Shown: positions 36,295-50,574 of the stretch, piece by piece
How positions within the stretch are numbered: position 1 is the first letter of the stretch
Layout of the letters: every line of letters starts with the position of its first letter
NCBI GenBank assembly: GCA_951213105.1
Contig: OX578146.1
Span: forward strand, 56,092,569-56,156,568
Reading direction: 5' to 3'
Source of the DNA: Amaurobius ferox
Lineage: Eukaryota > Arthropoda > Arachnida > Araneae > Amaurobiidae
Length of the DNA stretch: 64,000 bases
The notes under the pieces: generated by a model
Told to the model about the DNA's origin: nothing
Database searches by the model: none
Seen by the model: only the letters and a program-made list of their open reading frames with translations
Program-made: the position numbers and the translations under genes

Positions 36295-37180
36295 TCTGAT
36301 GTGGGCAGCATATGACTTTCCTGATATAATGCAATGAATTTACTACTTTGGCAGTAAAAAAATAGGTTATTCTTAAAGTTAATAATTTTCGTCAATTAGT
36401 CGTCATTTTCATTGATTTAGCATCATTTTTATCCATTTGGTGATATTTTCATTAATTTGGCAACATTTAAAAATGTTGCCAAGTTGGCGACATTCCGCTA
36501 AATTCGTCGCCAAAATCTCGCCAAGTGTTATGGACGGAGAAATAAGTTATTCTTATAGCGGATAAATGACTATTGGCGTTCAAATACAAAATTATTACTC
36601 AAAGTATCTTTTCTCATGAATGGAACGAGCTAGATCCACGAAAATGATGTCAGCCAATTGATAGCATGATATTACATATGAAAAGTGAACATGTTTCTCA
36701 ACAATTAATATATATATTTTTTTTCAATTTATGGAATTTTTCGATAAATGTATTTGAAAAATGTGCAATACCTCGAGAACGGTTCGTGATAGCGTTCTAA
36801 AATTTATGTCAATCGTTTTCTAAGGAAAAATTACAAATGAAATGTCTATTTGCGTACATTTATTAAAGGTTTTAATTTTTTGTTGATTTTCTCAATATTT
36901 CACTCGAAAATTTGCGTTTTAAAACAATAGGCTTCCAGAATTTATGGATTGTAATTTTTGTATCTATTTTGTAACTTTTGTATATTTTTCGAATCTGTCC
37001 ATTCATTCGTCAGTTACCGTCTCCACAGACTCACTGACACACACACACACACATCACCTCAAAAACGTCTGATTCGTGTTCAGGGATTCTTGAAACGTGC
37101 TCTCACGTCGAAAACTCGAATTCGAATTTTCGACCCCGTCACCCTACTTTTCTTATACATTATATGTATATAAGGAAAGT
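36295..37180 (+). repeat. Family A repeat, copy 8, complete
   Basis: 886 bp from TCTGATGTGGGCAGCATATG to ...GTATATAAGGAAAGT. Short CA array at about 37038-37054. The block before the CA array has a small deletion and rearrangement compared with other copies. Confidence 0.9.
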
Positions 37181-37716
37181 CATTCAATATTTATAAAAAG
37201 TAATTCCACTTTACATTTCGCATGCAATTCATTAGTGTATGCATTGTCATACACAGCATTTTTACACATACATATGTCAAATAGAGAACGTTATGTTATG
37301 TTATAATTAATATTTTTTCGTTAAAGTCTCTAATTTCGAATAAAATGATTTAATATTTCGTAACAGGCTGAATGTTAAGGTCGTGACATTCAATATGATG
37401 TGGAATTACACTATTTATTCATTTTTACTTGAAAAGGATTACGATATCTCCTTGTATACTTCTGCAGCAGCAATTGAATGGGTAATTTGGAGATGTCAGC
37501 TCAGTATAACAAATGAAAGGAACAATATCATCTGTCTGATTTGGACATTGTGTCACTTACAAGGGTCTTATTTCAATATCATGCAGACAACGAATTGAAT
37601 AGGATTAATAAAGAAGAAATATCCATTATTTCTATTATCTAACAGAAATGGTTTTCAGAAGGAAGGCTTTTGTTAACCATGTATATATGTCTCTCTTTCT
37701 CTCTCTCTATGTATAA
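37181..37716. other. AT-rich DNA, nothing recognised
   Basis: Small open frames only, none recognisable. Confidence 0.5.
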
Positions 37717-37883
<167 letters not shown>

Positions 37884-38469
37884 ATAAAAAGCAATGTATG
37901 TGTGTCTTATACACTATAGGCTCAGCGACCTTGCGTCGCAGAGCTACGAAATTTGACAATCGGAGAACCGAGGGGGAAGGGAAGGTGGCACGTGAAAACC
38001 GATTTCTATAATTTGAATTATTATTTTTTTGTTATTTAATGTTTTATGCGATTTCGGCCGTATTTTTCTCATTTTTCCCCTTTTTTCTCCACCATCCAGA
38101 CGTTGCAGAATAAAACAAATCACACGATCAGAAAGAGCAGACAATTGCGAGTAAAAATATATCAGTTTCAAATCGCAGGGACAAATTGTTATATATTTTA
38201 AAGATTTTAAAACAAAAGTCACTTTCGGTTAAAAAAAAAAAAAACATTCGTTTTTAAATCCTCGCGTCCGGAAAAGTACCGATAATTTCGACTAATAATT
38301 TACATTTTTAGAAAGCTCAAAGATCAGGCATTCTTACAACCCCGATCTGGTCAACAAATAAGAAAAATAGCCGCACGATCCGGATTTTGAGGAAGTAATG
38401 ATTTTCAATTTCTCGGCTAAACTCTGAAAGGAGGGATCGATTTTGCACCCACATGTGCGCGCAGACGCA
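37884..38469. other. Unrecognised DNA left of the segmental duplication
   Basis: Somewhat GC-richer. The 92-codon minus frame at 38222-37944 has no family I recognise. Confidence 0.45.
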
Positions 38470-39254
38470 CGGTGATTCTATGGTGGAGGGGAGGTGAGCG
38501 AGGTTATGACGTCACGGTGCTGACGAGTTTCTTACACCCATAACGAAATCGAAGGAACATTCGATATTTGTACCTGCCAAATAATGAATGTACGTCATTA
38601 AACTAAAATAAACCATCCATTTTATTTGAATACATTATTCATCCATATTATTGGAATAAATTATTATTTTCGGAATAAATTACTTTTCATTTTAAATTTC
38701 AATTTGCTTGAAATGCATTAATTTTTTAAAAACGTCATTTTTTGTTACAACTCAACCCAAACATTTCACTTTGTTGTGTTAGCAGTTTCTTTGGAGCGGT
38801 ATATCCGTATAAGAATTTATTTTACTTCATTATTGTTCTTTTTGGAACATAAACTTACCTTTCTCTTTTTATAACATTAAGTATTAAGAGTATTTACACG
38901 TTTATAGTGTATTTTATTTATATTGTTTTGAAACTGTTCCGATTTAAACATGTACTATATATTGTTCTGATTTAACAGGTTTTCGACTTCTATTCTGGAA
39001 TTGAATTTAAATTTTTGTTTAATTTGTAAACATTCTATTCAGTTTAGAGTTTATTTTAACAGTGGACTAGTGGTATTATGGTTATTTATAATTTTGTTTC
39101 GTGTTTTTATTAAAAATAAAAAAGCTTTTAATATATACAAACTTAAATAATGAATGTTTTCGTTTTGGAATACATTATTTTTCATCTTAAAATTTCTTTA
39201 TTAGTTTTAACGTCATTAAACTAAAGCAAACTTTGTTAACTCCACGGGGTTATG

Positions 39255-39300
39255 AAACACCTTTCTTGTAGGTCCGTCGGTCTGGGTCTCAACAACAACA
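39255..39300 (+). mobile_element. 5'-truncated SINE with 11-bp TSD, present in unit 1 only
   Basis: The last 46 bp of the SINE (from AAACACCTTTC, through GTCTGGGTCTCAACAACA). Exact TSDs ACGGGGTTATG flank it at 39244-39254 and 39301-39311. The matching place in unit 2 (about 43234) reads CCACGGGGTTATGGAGCCAG with a single copy of the target, the empty site. Confidence 0.93.
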
Positions 39301-39392
39301 ACGGGGTTATGGAGCCAGCGTGTTTGCCACGGTCAGAATTTTTAAGGGTTGCGAACAGGCTGGTCGCCGAAGTCGGCAAGCATATACATATA

Positions 39393-40750
39393 CACTGCTG
39401 GATAATTGCAAGGAATGGATCACAAATTGCAATGTAACAAATTATTAAGCGGGGGGTGCAGGCCCAGCAGGATAAAATATTGTTGCCACAATATTCGGAC
39501 ATTAAAATAATGATCATTTATTGTTCTGGAAAATATAAAATTTTTGAAACATCTGAAAGTAAAAAAGTGTTCATTTGATGCTGTGTACGGAGAAATGGGA
39601 AAATGCATATGAAGCTGTTGAGGCAAGTTATCCCACTCTCCTGTCAGTGCGCGGATGAGGGTGTTCTTGTTTTTTGGGGGATATTTTTGACCAGCAAATC
39701 GCCTCCCCAAAGCATTCCAAACATTTTCAATGTGGTTTAGATCTGGAGAACGTGGTGTCCATACGAAGCATTAACTACCTTCGCTGACTAAACAATCCTG
39801 AATAGCGAGTGTTCAATGACATGGTGCGTTGTCGTCCAAGAAAATAAATTTATCACCGACAGCATCACGGCAAAGGAGAACATGAGGCAGTAGAACTTGA
39901 TCAATGCATCTTTGGCCAGTCATAGTCCCAGTTGCAACCGCATGCAGGGGCGTGAGGCCATTCATCATGATGCCGTTTCATAACATGATAATGCACGTCG
40001 GATATCGGTCCCTTTTCAGGATATTTTCTGGAAGATAAACGGTATCACTCTTACGCCAGATGAGTTGTCATCTACAATCCGATGACAGAATAAACCTACT
40101 CTCATCTGAGAGTAGTACGCATGTCCAGTCCTGCTCGGCCCAATTGCGTTGCTCACGACACTATTGCAAAAGGGCGGTACGGTGCAGTCTGGACAATGGG
40201 TCACACACAACAGGTATGCGAGCGTATAGCCTTCCATCATCCTAACGTCTGGCTACAGTTTTTCCGGAGTTCCGCTGTTCTGTGGTAGCAAGAAACTGAT
40301 TTGCCACTAGCTGAGCTGTGGTGCGTCGGTCCCTTTTTGCCGATAGGACAATGTACCTGTCTCCTGCAGGCGTATGTACCTGTCAATGCACCTTTTATCC
40401 TGCTACACATTCCAGTTGTTTCAAATGCTTGCTGCTTGCCACAGCCGTGAAACAACGCTGTGGGCGATGTCGAACTTCCTGGCAACATCTGTTATTTTTC
40501 GCCTTTCTTCAATCTTTCCAATAGTACGACTACGCGTAAAATCATCTAAGTGATATCGAGAAGACATACCGAAAATTTCAAGTTTACCAATTAAATTTTT
40601 CCCGTAAATCTCTTGTTTGGAATAATAACTGACAAATCATTTAAATCTCTTATCAGCGCTAGCACGTGATGAACAGGCTTGAAAATGAAAAAAATGGCAT
40701 ACTCACTGATAGTGATAGTGTCATCTGTCCTTTGCAATTATCCGGCAGTG
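39393..40750 (-). pseudogene. Tc1-type transposon with transposase fossil (unit 1)
   Basis: A 1358-bp element with terminal inverted repeats CACTGCTGGATAATTGCA (left) and CACTGCCGGATAATTGCA (right, reverse complement), flanked by TA. The minus-strand gene begins with Met at 40567-40565 (MSSRYHLDDFTRSRTIG), a helix-turn-helix DNA-binding start, and soon meets stops and frameshifts. The C-terminal part is readable near 39850-39680 but carries further frameshifts. Same family as 18181 and 43325. Not able to make an active transposase, though its ends look intact. Confidence 0.9.
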
Positions 40751-40876
40751 TATATTCCTCATTCTGGTCGAATTTCATTTTTAATTCATTGTATTTTGTA
40801 AGCAAATTTTAAGATAGATTGTGTATTATGAGTTACTACTTCTATTATATCATTGGATTTTCAATTTTAATATTTT

Positions 40877-40889
<13 letters not shown>

Positions 40890-40907
<18 letters not shown>

Positions 40908-40983
40908 TATACTATTACGATAAAGTGAGACTAAAATAGGATATATCCCAAATAAGCCAGAAATTAAAAGAACGATTCACTAC

Positions 40984-41034
<51 letters not shown>

Positions 41035-41054
41035 CTATATATATATATACATAT

Positions 41055-41100
<46 letters not shown>
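40890..41100. repeat. (TA)n arrays (unit 1)
   Basis: Three TA arrays separated by short sequences, one repeating TTCACTATATATATA. Confidence 0.95.
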
Positions 41101-41104
<4 letters not shown>

Positions 41105-41120
41105 ATTTTTGACTTTACAG

Positions 41121-41312
41121 ACCACCAAAATCTCCGCCCCAGTGATCTACGATGCTGAATCTCTGAACACGTATAGTGTTAGTCACTGTAGAGAATCCAA
41201 CGGAGTCGCATTTTCCATTTCACCTCAAGTGGTAGAGAAAATTAGGTTTTCAAAATTGTTTTCAAGACCTCCTGAAGATTCCAATTTGACCTGGAAGGTT
41301 GAATTACTTTAA
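41121..41312 (+). other. Exon-like open segment (unit 1)
   Basis: A splice-acceptor-like TATTTTTGACTTTACAG ends at 41120 and is followed by 63 in-frame codons (TTKISAPVIYDAESLNT...) to TAA at 41310-41312. Composition is less AT-rich than the flanks and reads like ordinary protein, with no transposase motif. I do not recognise the family. The copy in unit 2 at 44842 conserves both the acceptor and the reading frame for about 45 codons. It could be the terminal exon of a host gene lying upstream, or a captured exon fragment. Confidence 0.4.
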
Positions 41313-41589
41313 TCTCACTGCAGGACAATATTCAAAAGAGACTGATTTTCCATTCCTCAAACTGGATGTGAAGAGAATATAGAAGGTACTGATTTCACAC
41401 ACAAACATACACACACACACATTCCAAATATACTCATTGCCATAAAAATTTTGACAAAAGGAAGTACTTGTCAGAATCGAACGAAATTTTATATATGTAA
41501 GTGCAAGGTTGATATAAGTAAGTGATACAGAAATCAAAGCAAAAGGATCATTTATTACAGGATATACTACAAATGAATGGAGGTTCTAT

Positions 41590-42458
41590 TGCCCTGTTGG
41601 GCCATATCTAGAGTGAATGCACGAAGTAATACGGGCGGGCATTGATGCATACGGGTCCCGTATGGTGTCCTCCTGCGTCACCTCATTTAACAGTTGGTGG
41701 AAGCTCGCCTCTAGTTCGACTAAACTCGTAGGATGCCAACTTGCCGTCCCACGTGATTCCAGACTTGCTCGATCGATGGCAAATCTATGGATCGGGAAGG
41801 CCAGAAAAGCGTAGTATGTGGCGAAGGTATTTCTGTGACGCTCTTGCTGTGTGCGGATGAGCATTTTCCTATTGAAAAATGCCTCCTGAAGGTCTTGTCA
41901 TGAGAGTCAACACATGTGGATGACGGATGTCACGAACCTACCGCTGGGCTATCATGGTTCAGTGGATGAATATTAGAGGTGTCCGGGTGTGGCATGCGGC
42001 AGCACCCCATACCATCACACCAGCTGTGGGAGCGGTGCGCCTCTGTAAAGCGAAAGCAGGATTGAGGCATTCACCACGGGGCCTCCGCTCACTTACACGG
42101 TTGTCATCTCTGTCAAAATTGAATCTCGATTCGTCGCTGAAGACGACCTGATTCCATTCGGTTTCGGTTCAATCCCGTTGAACGCGTCACCACTCCAAAC
42201 GGAGGCGACGGTGGGTGGGTGAAATTGGCAGCACAAGTAATGGGCTCCGCGATACCAAATGTCCTTCAGATAGGCTCTTCGCGATGGTACGGACAGACAC
42301 AGGAGCCCGTAGTGAAGGTGCTGTCTCTGTCCCGATGTCGGACAATAATGCTGTTGGTGCTGCGCGTGCGTATCGGGTGATGTGACGGTCTTTTTGGCTA
42401 CTGGTCTGCTGAGGGCGTCCTGAGCCTCGTCGCCGTGTGTGTGACCCTACTGCATCTG
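41590..42458 (-). pseudogene. Tc1-type transposase fossil, different subfamily (unit 1)
   Basis: Minus-strand fossil lacking its N-terminus. In order: VVFSDESRFNF (first catalytic Asp, about 42150-42110), RRPRGECLNPAFAL, TAPTAGVMVWG, then after damage and deletion of the middle, the C-terminal block PTSLVELEA...LLNEVTQ...YASMPARI (41720-41630) typical of Tc1-like proteins. The segment with the second Asp is not recognisable. The duplication junction truncates it at about 42458. Compare the unit-2 copy, which retains the N-terminal part. Confidence 0.85.
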
Positions 42459-43324
42459 GTGTTTCTATAGTGGAGGGGCGGTGGGCGAGGTTATGACATC
42501 ACGGTTCTGACGAGGTTCTGACACGCATAGCGAAATCGAAGGAACATTCGATATTTGTGCCGGCCAAATAATGAATGTACGTCATTAAACTAAAATAAAT
42601 CATTCATTTTATTTGAATAAATTATTTATCCATATTATTGGAATAAATTATTATTTTCGTAATAAATTACTTTTCATTTTAAATTTAAATTTGCTTGAAA
42701 TGCATTTAATAATTTTTTAAAAACGTCACTTTTTTTACAACTCAACCCAAACATTTCACTTTGTTGTGTTAGCAGTTTCTTTGGAGCAGTTTATCCGTAT
42801 AATAATTTATTTTACTTCATTATTTTTCTTTTTAGAACATAAACTTATCTTTCTCCTTTTATAACATTACGTATAAGTCTATTTACACGTTTATAGTGTA
42901 TTTTATTTATATTGTTTTAAAACTGTTCTGAATTAAACATGGACTATATATTGTTCTGATTTAACAAGTTTTCGACTTCTATTCTAGAATTGTATTTAGA
43001 TTTTTGTGTTATTTGTAAACATTCTACTCAGTTTAGAGTTTATTTTAACAGTGGACTATTAATATTATGGGTATTTATAATTTTGTTTCGTGGTTTTACT
43101 AAAAATAAAAAAGCTTTTAATATATACAAACTTAAATAATGAATGTTTTTGTTTTGGAATACATTATTTCTCATCATAAAATTTCATTATTAGTTTTAAC
43201 ATCATTAAACTAAAACAAACTTTGTTAACTCCACGGGGTTATGGAGCCAGAGTGTTTGCCACGGTTAGAATTTTCAAGGGTAGCGAACAGGCTAGTCGTC
43301 GAAGGCGGCAACTATATACGTATG

Positions 43325-44579
43325 CACTGCTGGATAATTGTAAAGAATGGATCACAAATTGCAATCTAGCGAAACATTAAGCGGGGGTGGAGGCCCAGCT
43401 GGATAATATATTGCTGCCACGCTATTCGGACATTAAAATAATGATCATTTATTGTTCTGGAAAATACAAAAGGTTTTGAAACATCTGAAAGTAAAAAAGT
43501 TCATTTGATGCTGTAGACAAGGAAATGGGAAAATGCATATGAACGACAGCAGGCACCGTTGAGAAAAGTGTCAGTACGGGATATACCCCCTATGGTGTGC
43601 GACGCAACATTCACGTCGTGTCATGCTTTGTACAACATTATCCAGCAGCTGTTGAGGCAAGTTATCCCACTCTCCTGCGCGGATGAGGGTGTTCTTGTTT
43701 GTTGGGGGATATTCCAAACACATTCCAAACATTTTCAATGGGGTTTAGATCTGGTGAAGGTGCTGTCCGCATGTAGGGACGTGCGGCCATTCATCATGAT
43801 GCCGGTTCATAACATGATAATGCACGTTGGATATCGGTCCCTTTCCTGGATATTTTCTGGAATATAAACGGTATCACTCTTACGCCAGATGAGTTGGCAT
43901 CTACAATCCGATGACAGAATAAACCTACTCCCATCTGAGAATGGTACGCAAGCCCAGTCCTGCTCGGTCCAATTGCGTTGCTCACGACACTATTGCAAAA
44001 GGGCGGTACGGTGCAGTCTGGACAATGGGTCACACACAACAGGTATGCGGGCGTATAGCCCTCCTTCATCCAAACGTCTGGCTACAGTTTTTCCAGAGCT
44101 CTGCTGTTCTCTGGTAGCAAGAAACTGATTTGCCACATGCTGAGCTGTGGGGCGTCGGTACCTTTTTGCCGATAGGACAATGTACCTGTCTCCTGCAGGC
44201 GTATGTACCTGTCAATGCACCTTTTATCCTGCTACACATTCCAGTTGTTTCAAATGCTTGCTGCTTGCCATAGCCGTGAAACAACGCTGTGGACGATGCC
44301 GAACTTCCTGTCAACATCTGTTATTTTTCGCCTTTCTTCAATCTTTCCAATACTACGACCATGCGTAAAATCATCTGAGTGATATCGGGAAGACATACTG
44401 AAAATTTCAAGTTCACCAATTAAATCTTTTCCGTAAATCTCTTGCTTGGAACAACAACTGTCAAATCCTTAAAATCTCTTATCAGCGCTAGCACGTGACG
44501 AACAGGCTTGAAAATGAAAAAAATTGCATACTCACTGATAGAGATAGTGTCATCCGTCCTTAGCATTTATCCTGCAGTG
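43325..44579 (-). pseudogene. Tc1-type transposon with transposase fossil (unit 2)
   Basis: Counterpart of 39393-40750, 1255 bp. The left terminal repeat is CACTGCTGGATAATTG and the right reads ...TTATCCTGCAGTG followed by TA; the left TA target is altered to TATG. Met at 44396-44394 starts MSSRYHSDDFTHGR. It has internal deletions compared with unit 1 around 43710-43780, removing catalytic-region sequence. Inactive. Confidence 0.88.
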
Positions 44580-44704
44580 TATATTCCTCATTCAGATCGA
44601 ATTTCATTTTTAATTCATTGTATTTTGTAAGCAAATTTTAAGATATGTGTATTATGAGTTACTACCTCTATTATACCATTGGATTTTTAATTTTAATATT
44701 TTTA

Positions 44705-44730
44705 TTATATATATATATATATATATAACG

Positions 44731-44766
<36 letters not shown>

Positions 44767-44768
44767 CG

Positions 44769-44822
<54 letters not shown>

Positions 44823-44823
44823 C
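44705..44823. repeat. (TA)n arrays (unit 2)
   Basis: TA arrays with two AACGTT interruptions, at the position of the unit-1 arrays. Confidence 0.95.
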
Positions 44824-44841
44824 GTATTTTTGTCTTTACAG

Positions 44842-44997
44842 ACTACCAAAATCTCCGCCCCAGTGATCTACGAAGCTGAATCTCTGAACATGTATAGTGT
44901 CAGACACTGTAGAGAATCCAACGGAGTCGCATTTTGCATTTCACCTCAAATGGTAGAGAAAATTGGGATTTTCAAAATTGTTTTCAAGACCTTCTGA
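44842..44997 (+). pseudogene. Exon-like segment (unit 2), frameshifted
   Basis: Homolog of 41121-41312. The acceptor-like TATTTTTGTCTTTACAG ends at 44841, and the frame TTKISAPVIYEAESLNM... stays open for 51 codons to TGA (44995-44997). An extra base near 44965 shifts the frame compared with unit 1. Within the shared codons several changes alter the amino acid (for example D to E, T to M, S to C), so strong constraint is not obvious. Confidence 0.4.
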
Positions 44998-45294
44998 AGA
45001 TTCGAATTTGACCTGGAAGTCTGAATCTGTTAATACGTACTTTTATCTCACTGCAGGACAATATTAAAAAGAGACTGATTTCCCATTCCTCAAACAGGAT
45101 GTGAAGAGAATATAGAGGGTACTGATTTTACACGCACACACACACACATTCCAAATATACTCATTGCCATAAAAATTTTGGCAACAGGAAGTAGTTGTCA
45201 GAATCGAACGAAATTTTATATATGTGAGTGCAAGGTTGATATAAGTAAGTGATACAGAAATCAAAGCAAAAGGATCATGCATTACAGGAAATAC

Positions 45295-46940
45295 TACAAA
45301 TGAATGGAAGTTCTATTAACCTGTTGGACCATATCTAGAGTGAATGCACGAAGAGTAATACGGGCGGGCATTGAGGCATACGGGTCCCGTATGGTGTCCT
45401 GCGTCACCTCATTTAACAGTTGTTGTAAGTGCGCCTCTAGTTCGACCAAACTTGTAGGCTGTCCAACTTGCCGTCCCACGTGATTCCAGACTTGCTCGAT
45501 CGATGGCAAATATATGGATCGGGCAAGCTAGAGAAGGGTAGTATGTGGCGGAGGTATTTCTGTGACCCTCTTGGTGTGTGTGGCTGAGCATTTTCCTATT
45601 GAAAAATGCATCCAGAAGGTCCTGCCATGAGTGGCAACACATGCGGATGACGGATGTCACGAACTTATCGCTGGGCTGTCATGGTTCAGTGGATCAATAT
45701 TAGAGGTGACCGAATGTCGTATGCGGCAGCACCCATACCATCACACCAGCTGTGGGAGCGGTGTGCCTATGTAAAGCGAAAACAGGGTTGAGGCATTCAC
45801 CTCGGGGTCTCCACTCACTTGCACGGTTGTCATCTCTGTCGAAATTGAATCTCAATCGTCGCTGAAGACGACCTGATTCCATTCGGTTGCGGTCCAATCC
45901 CATTGAACGCGTCACCACTCCAAACGGTGGCGACGGTGGGTGGGTGAAATTGGCAGCACAAGTAATGGGCTCCGCGATACCAAATGTCCTTCAGCTAGAC
46001 TCCTCGCGATGGTACGGACAGACACTAAGCCAAGCCAAGACGCTTGCTTACGGCCTTCCTGGGACCGAAGGTCCATCACGGCCACATCGAATGTATAAAA
46101 GTCCACTGTAAGATGGTTTTTTCAGTAAAAGCAATATGGAATAGCTTTCATTTTCGAGAGGTTGCTGTGTAGGAGTCAGAGGCGGCTGGTGTTGTGCCGC
46201 CTTCGTCTTGGAGTGGCTGCTGATGGCTGAGTGCTAAACTGTGGCTGCTAATGGCTGAGTGCTAAGCTGTGGCTGCTGATGGCTGAGTGCTGAACTGTGG
46301 CTACAAGAGAGGGGGAGGGCGGGGCCAGGGATACGAGCGAGCCAATAGAAATTCACCAAGGTATTGGTGCAAGAGAAGTCCAAAATTTACAGATTTCAAG
46401 ATACAATTAGAAGTACAAATTTGAGATTACTTAAGAATTTAAAATTATTAAAATACAAGGTTAGGATAAGAAGTTAAGATTGAATTACAAGTTTAAGATT
46501 TAAAAATTGCAGATGCAGTCAGAGATAATTAGAAGTTTACAATGAAAGTTTAATAAGTTTTAGAGTTATTGGATTTACAGTTATGTTTAGTGACGTGAAA
46601 AAGAAGGTGCGGTCTCTGTCCGCATGGAGGACAATGAAGCAGTTAGTTCTGCGCGTGCGTGTCGGGTGATGTGACGGTCTTTTGTCTACTGGTCTGCTGA
46701 GGGCGTCCTGAGCCTCGTCGCCGTGTATGCGACATCTCTCTCACCCACTGGTTCCAACACGTCCTCACAGTAAAATCAGTGCGGTCTATGTGGCGGGCTA
46801 CTGGCTGAGCTGACCATCCGGCATCCATCATCACGATGATTCTTCCCCTCTCGAAATCTGACAGCTGATCATCTTGTTTCGATGGCGGCGTAACAGCATC
46901 CCTAATGAATTCATGCCAAATTTCGTTGCAATCCCACAAC
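45295..46940 (-). pseudogene. Tc1-type transposase fossil with insertion (unit 2)
   Basis: Minus-strand order: N-terminal helix-turn-helix part at 46860-46640 ([19 protein letters not shown]..., then RRRGSGRPQQTSR), a foreign 570-bp insertion (46033-46604), a middle part (FNFDRDDNRASEWRPRGE..., 45860-45720) and a C-terminal part (MPSIEQVWNHVGRQ...YASMPARI, 45509-45294). A 2-base deletion destroys the SDESRF site that unit 1 still has. Same subfamily as 41590. Inactive. Confidence 0.85.
46033..46604. other. Insertion in the unit-2 Tc1 fossil, with 27-bp tandem repeats
   Basis: Sequence with no counterpart in unit 1. It contains three tandem units of GGCTGCTGATGGCTGAGTGC plus a short tail (about 46205-46300), then a GC-rich patch and AT-rich sequence. 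No protein or known terminal repeats. Confidence 0.6.
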
Positions 46941-46974
46941 TACTTCTTGGTGCGCAAATTTTTATGGCAATGAG

Positions 46975-48769
<1,795 letters not shown>

Positions 48770-50574
48770 TATATATATGTATATTCTTAATTTCAGTTAA
48801 TTAATGAATTTAATGAAACTGTCCTAAGTCATGCTATTTTATCGGATTTCAAGAAGCTTAAGGAAGTCTCTAACGACAAACATAAGTTATAGCAAAGCAA
48901 AATGTTTTTTCTAGGAATGCACCCCTGTCTACACCAAAAGTCCAAATATAACTTTAACTGAAATACCCCATAATGATAATGCTATGAAATCCATAAAGTT
49001 AATCTCTAGGTTGACCGAGCACTTAAGTCCTGGCACTGATCTCTTTGATTGCTGGGCTGTAGATACCAAGAAATCAATGTGAAATCCGCAAAATATATTT
49101 TTTTCATTTATTGGGTGGAGAAAATATATAAGAATGAGTAGGTAATATAATGCTGGAGTTCAAAAACATAGTTTAATATAGTTCATGCAATGAATTCGTT
49201 TTCAAATATAAACATCTCACAGTGAATAATTTCCGTGCATTTCCACCAGTTTTCATTAGAAGAGATTGCGTGCATTTTCCATTTCTACAAATTGGTTTAC
49301 TTTGAACACACTTGATGCAAATTAACAATATATATATATTGAAGTAAATATTATTTATCCTAGCAGTATATCCATTACTTAAAGTTCACAATTATATGCA
49401 AACTACTGTAGTACTCTAAATGACATTGTTTTAAAAAAAAATCTAAAAAATATTTAATTTAATTCTCCAAAAAGGAAGTATATTTCTGTTACGATGTTTT
49501 ATACAAAATTATCTTCACAGGCAGATCTGAGGAATAAAACGTATTGGACCCGTTTGTAAACAAATTTACAAATAATATGAAATTGGATGTATATATGCCA
49601 AATTGAAAGCTCTGAAATGGTGCTGGAAGTACCCGAACTATATTTAGTTTTAGCTATTGGTTAAATAAATATATAAGTTAATTTACAAAACACAATATAT
49701 GAGGTTGAAAAAGATTTTATAAAGAAATAGACGACGTAAGAAATTGAAAATAGCAATAACTCCCTTTATCTGTAAACACAACGGCATTAATTCATATAGT
49801 CCGGTCGAAAATGCAATACCGTTCATTTATGAAATTCTTTTTTATATCAATTTCTGTATTTTTTTTTATTAGTGTTTATTTTCAATAAATATGAAAGTGA
49901 GATTGTTTAAAATTTAAATTTGACGATTTTATTCCAAATGAATATTTTAGCAAGTATAAAAGTAAAAATTTTAAAAATTAAAATGACCTTTTCGACATGG
50001 ATTTCGAATCGGCACTAATTCGTCCATATCAAGTTTAAATTCTAGTGTTATTTTATTTGTGGCCCGGGTGCCATTTGCCAAATTTTTTATCGTCAGCAAT
50101 TTGTTAGGTCAGTTATCATCCCACAATAAATAACAGTTATCATCCCACAGTGCTTGAGATTGATAAATATATAAAATGAAATTTTTATGTAGAAAGTTAA
50201 TACGTTCCAATAATATTTTATTGATATATTTTATATAAAAAATATTTTCGTTTAGCAGACAACTTTTTTCAATCCAACTTTGGACTTATTTGTTTCAGAA
50301 TGCTGCGGTGAATAGGAGACGCAGCAAATAAAATATGCAGAAAATATCAATTAGTATTCAATTTTTCAAGTCTCATTTCTTTCGTTGACAATCATTTAAA
50401 GTACTACACATTAGTCGCTAGCTATTTACAGTAGCTAGTACATTTACTTGTCGTATCGATTTCATCTGGATACTCAGACAATAAGCTTCATATAATACAA
50501 TTACTTTATTAACTTGTCTTACAGTAAATAAATTAAACTTATACAAAACAGTATATCTGGCGAGCAGGGGCGTA
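48770..50574. other. AT-rich DNA, no gene; first copy of a diverged direct repeat
   Basis: About 49380-49690 is repeated at 51340-51625 (GCAGATCTGARGAATAAAAC, CCCGTTTGTAAACAAATTTA). Otherwise unrecognised. Confidence 0.5.
49380..49690 (+). repeat. Diverged direct repeat F, copy 1
   Basis: Shares several blocks in the same order with 51340-51625. Unknown family, non-coding. Confidence 0.65.

Larger units (their letters stand above)
38470..42465. repeat. Segmental tandem duplication, unit 1 (~4.0 kb)
   Basis: Unit 1 of a head-to-tail pair. Order: unique block (from TCTATGGTGGAGGGG, about 38477), Tc1 fossil 39393-40750, (TA)n, exon-like segment at 41121, Tc1 fossil 41590-42458. The same order and sequence recur from TCTATAGTGGAGGGG (about 42471) with scattered substitutions and indels. 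The junction cuts the second Tc1 fossil of unit 1, so that fossil predates the duplication. Confidence 0.9.
42466..46940. repeat. Segmental tandem duplication, unit 2
   Basis: Second unit: block from 42471, Tc1 fossil 43325-44579, (TA)n 44705-44823, exon-like segment 44842, Tc1 fossil 45295-46940. Homology with unit 1 is continuous to about 46030, is broken by a 570-bp insertion, then resumes at about 46605 for the part shared with 42310-42455. From there unit 2 continues into Tc1 sequence absent from unit 1. Confidence 0.88.
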
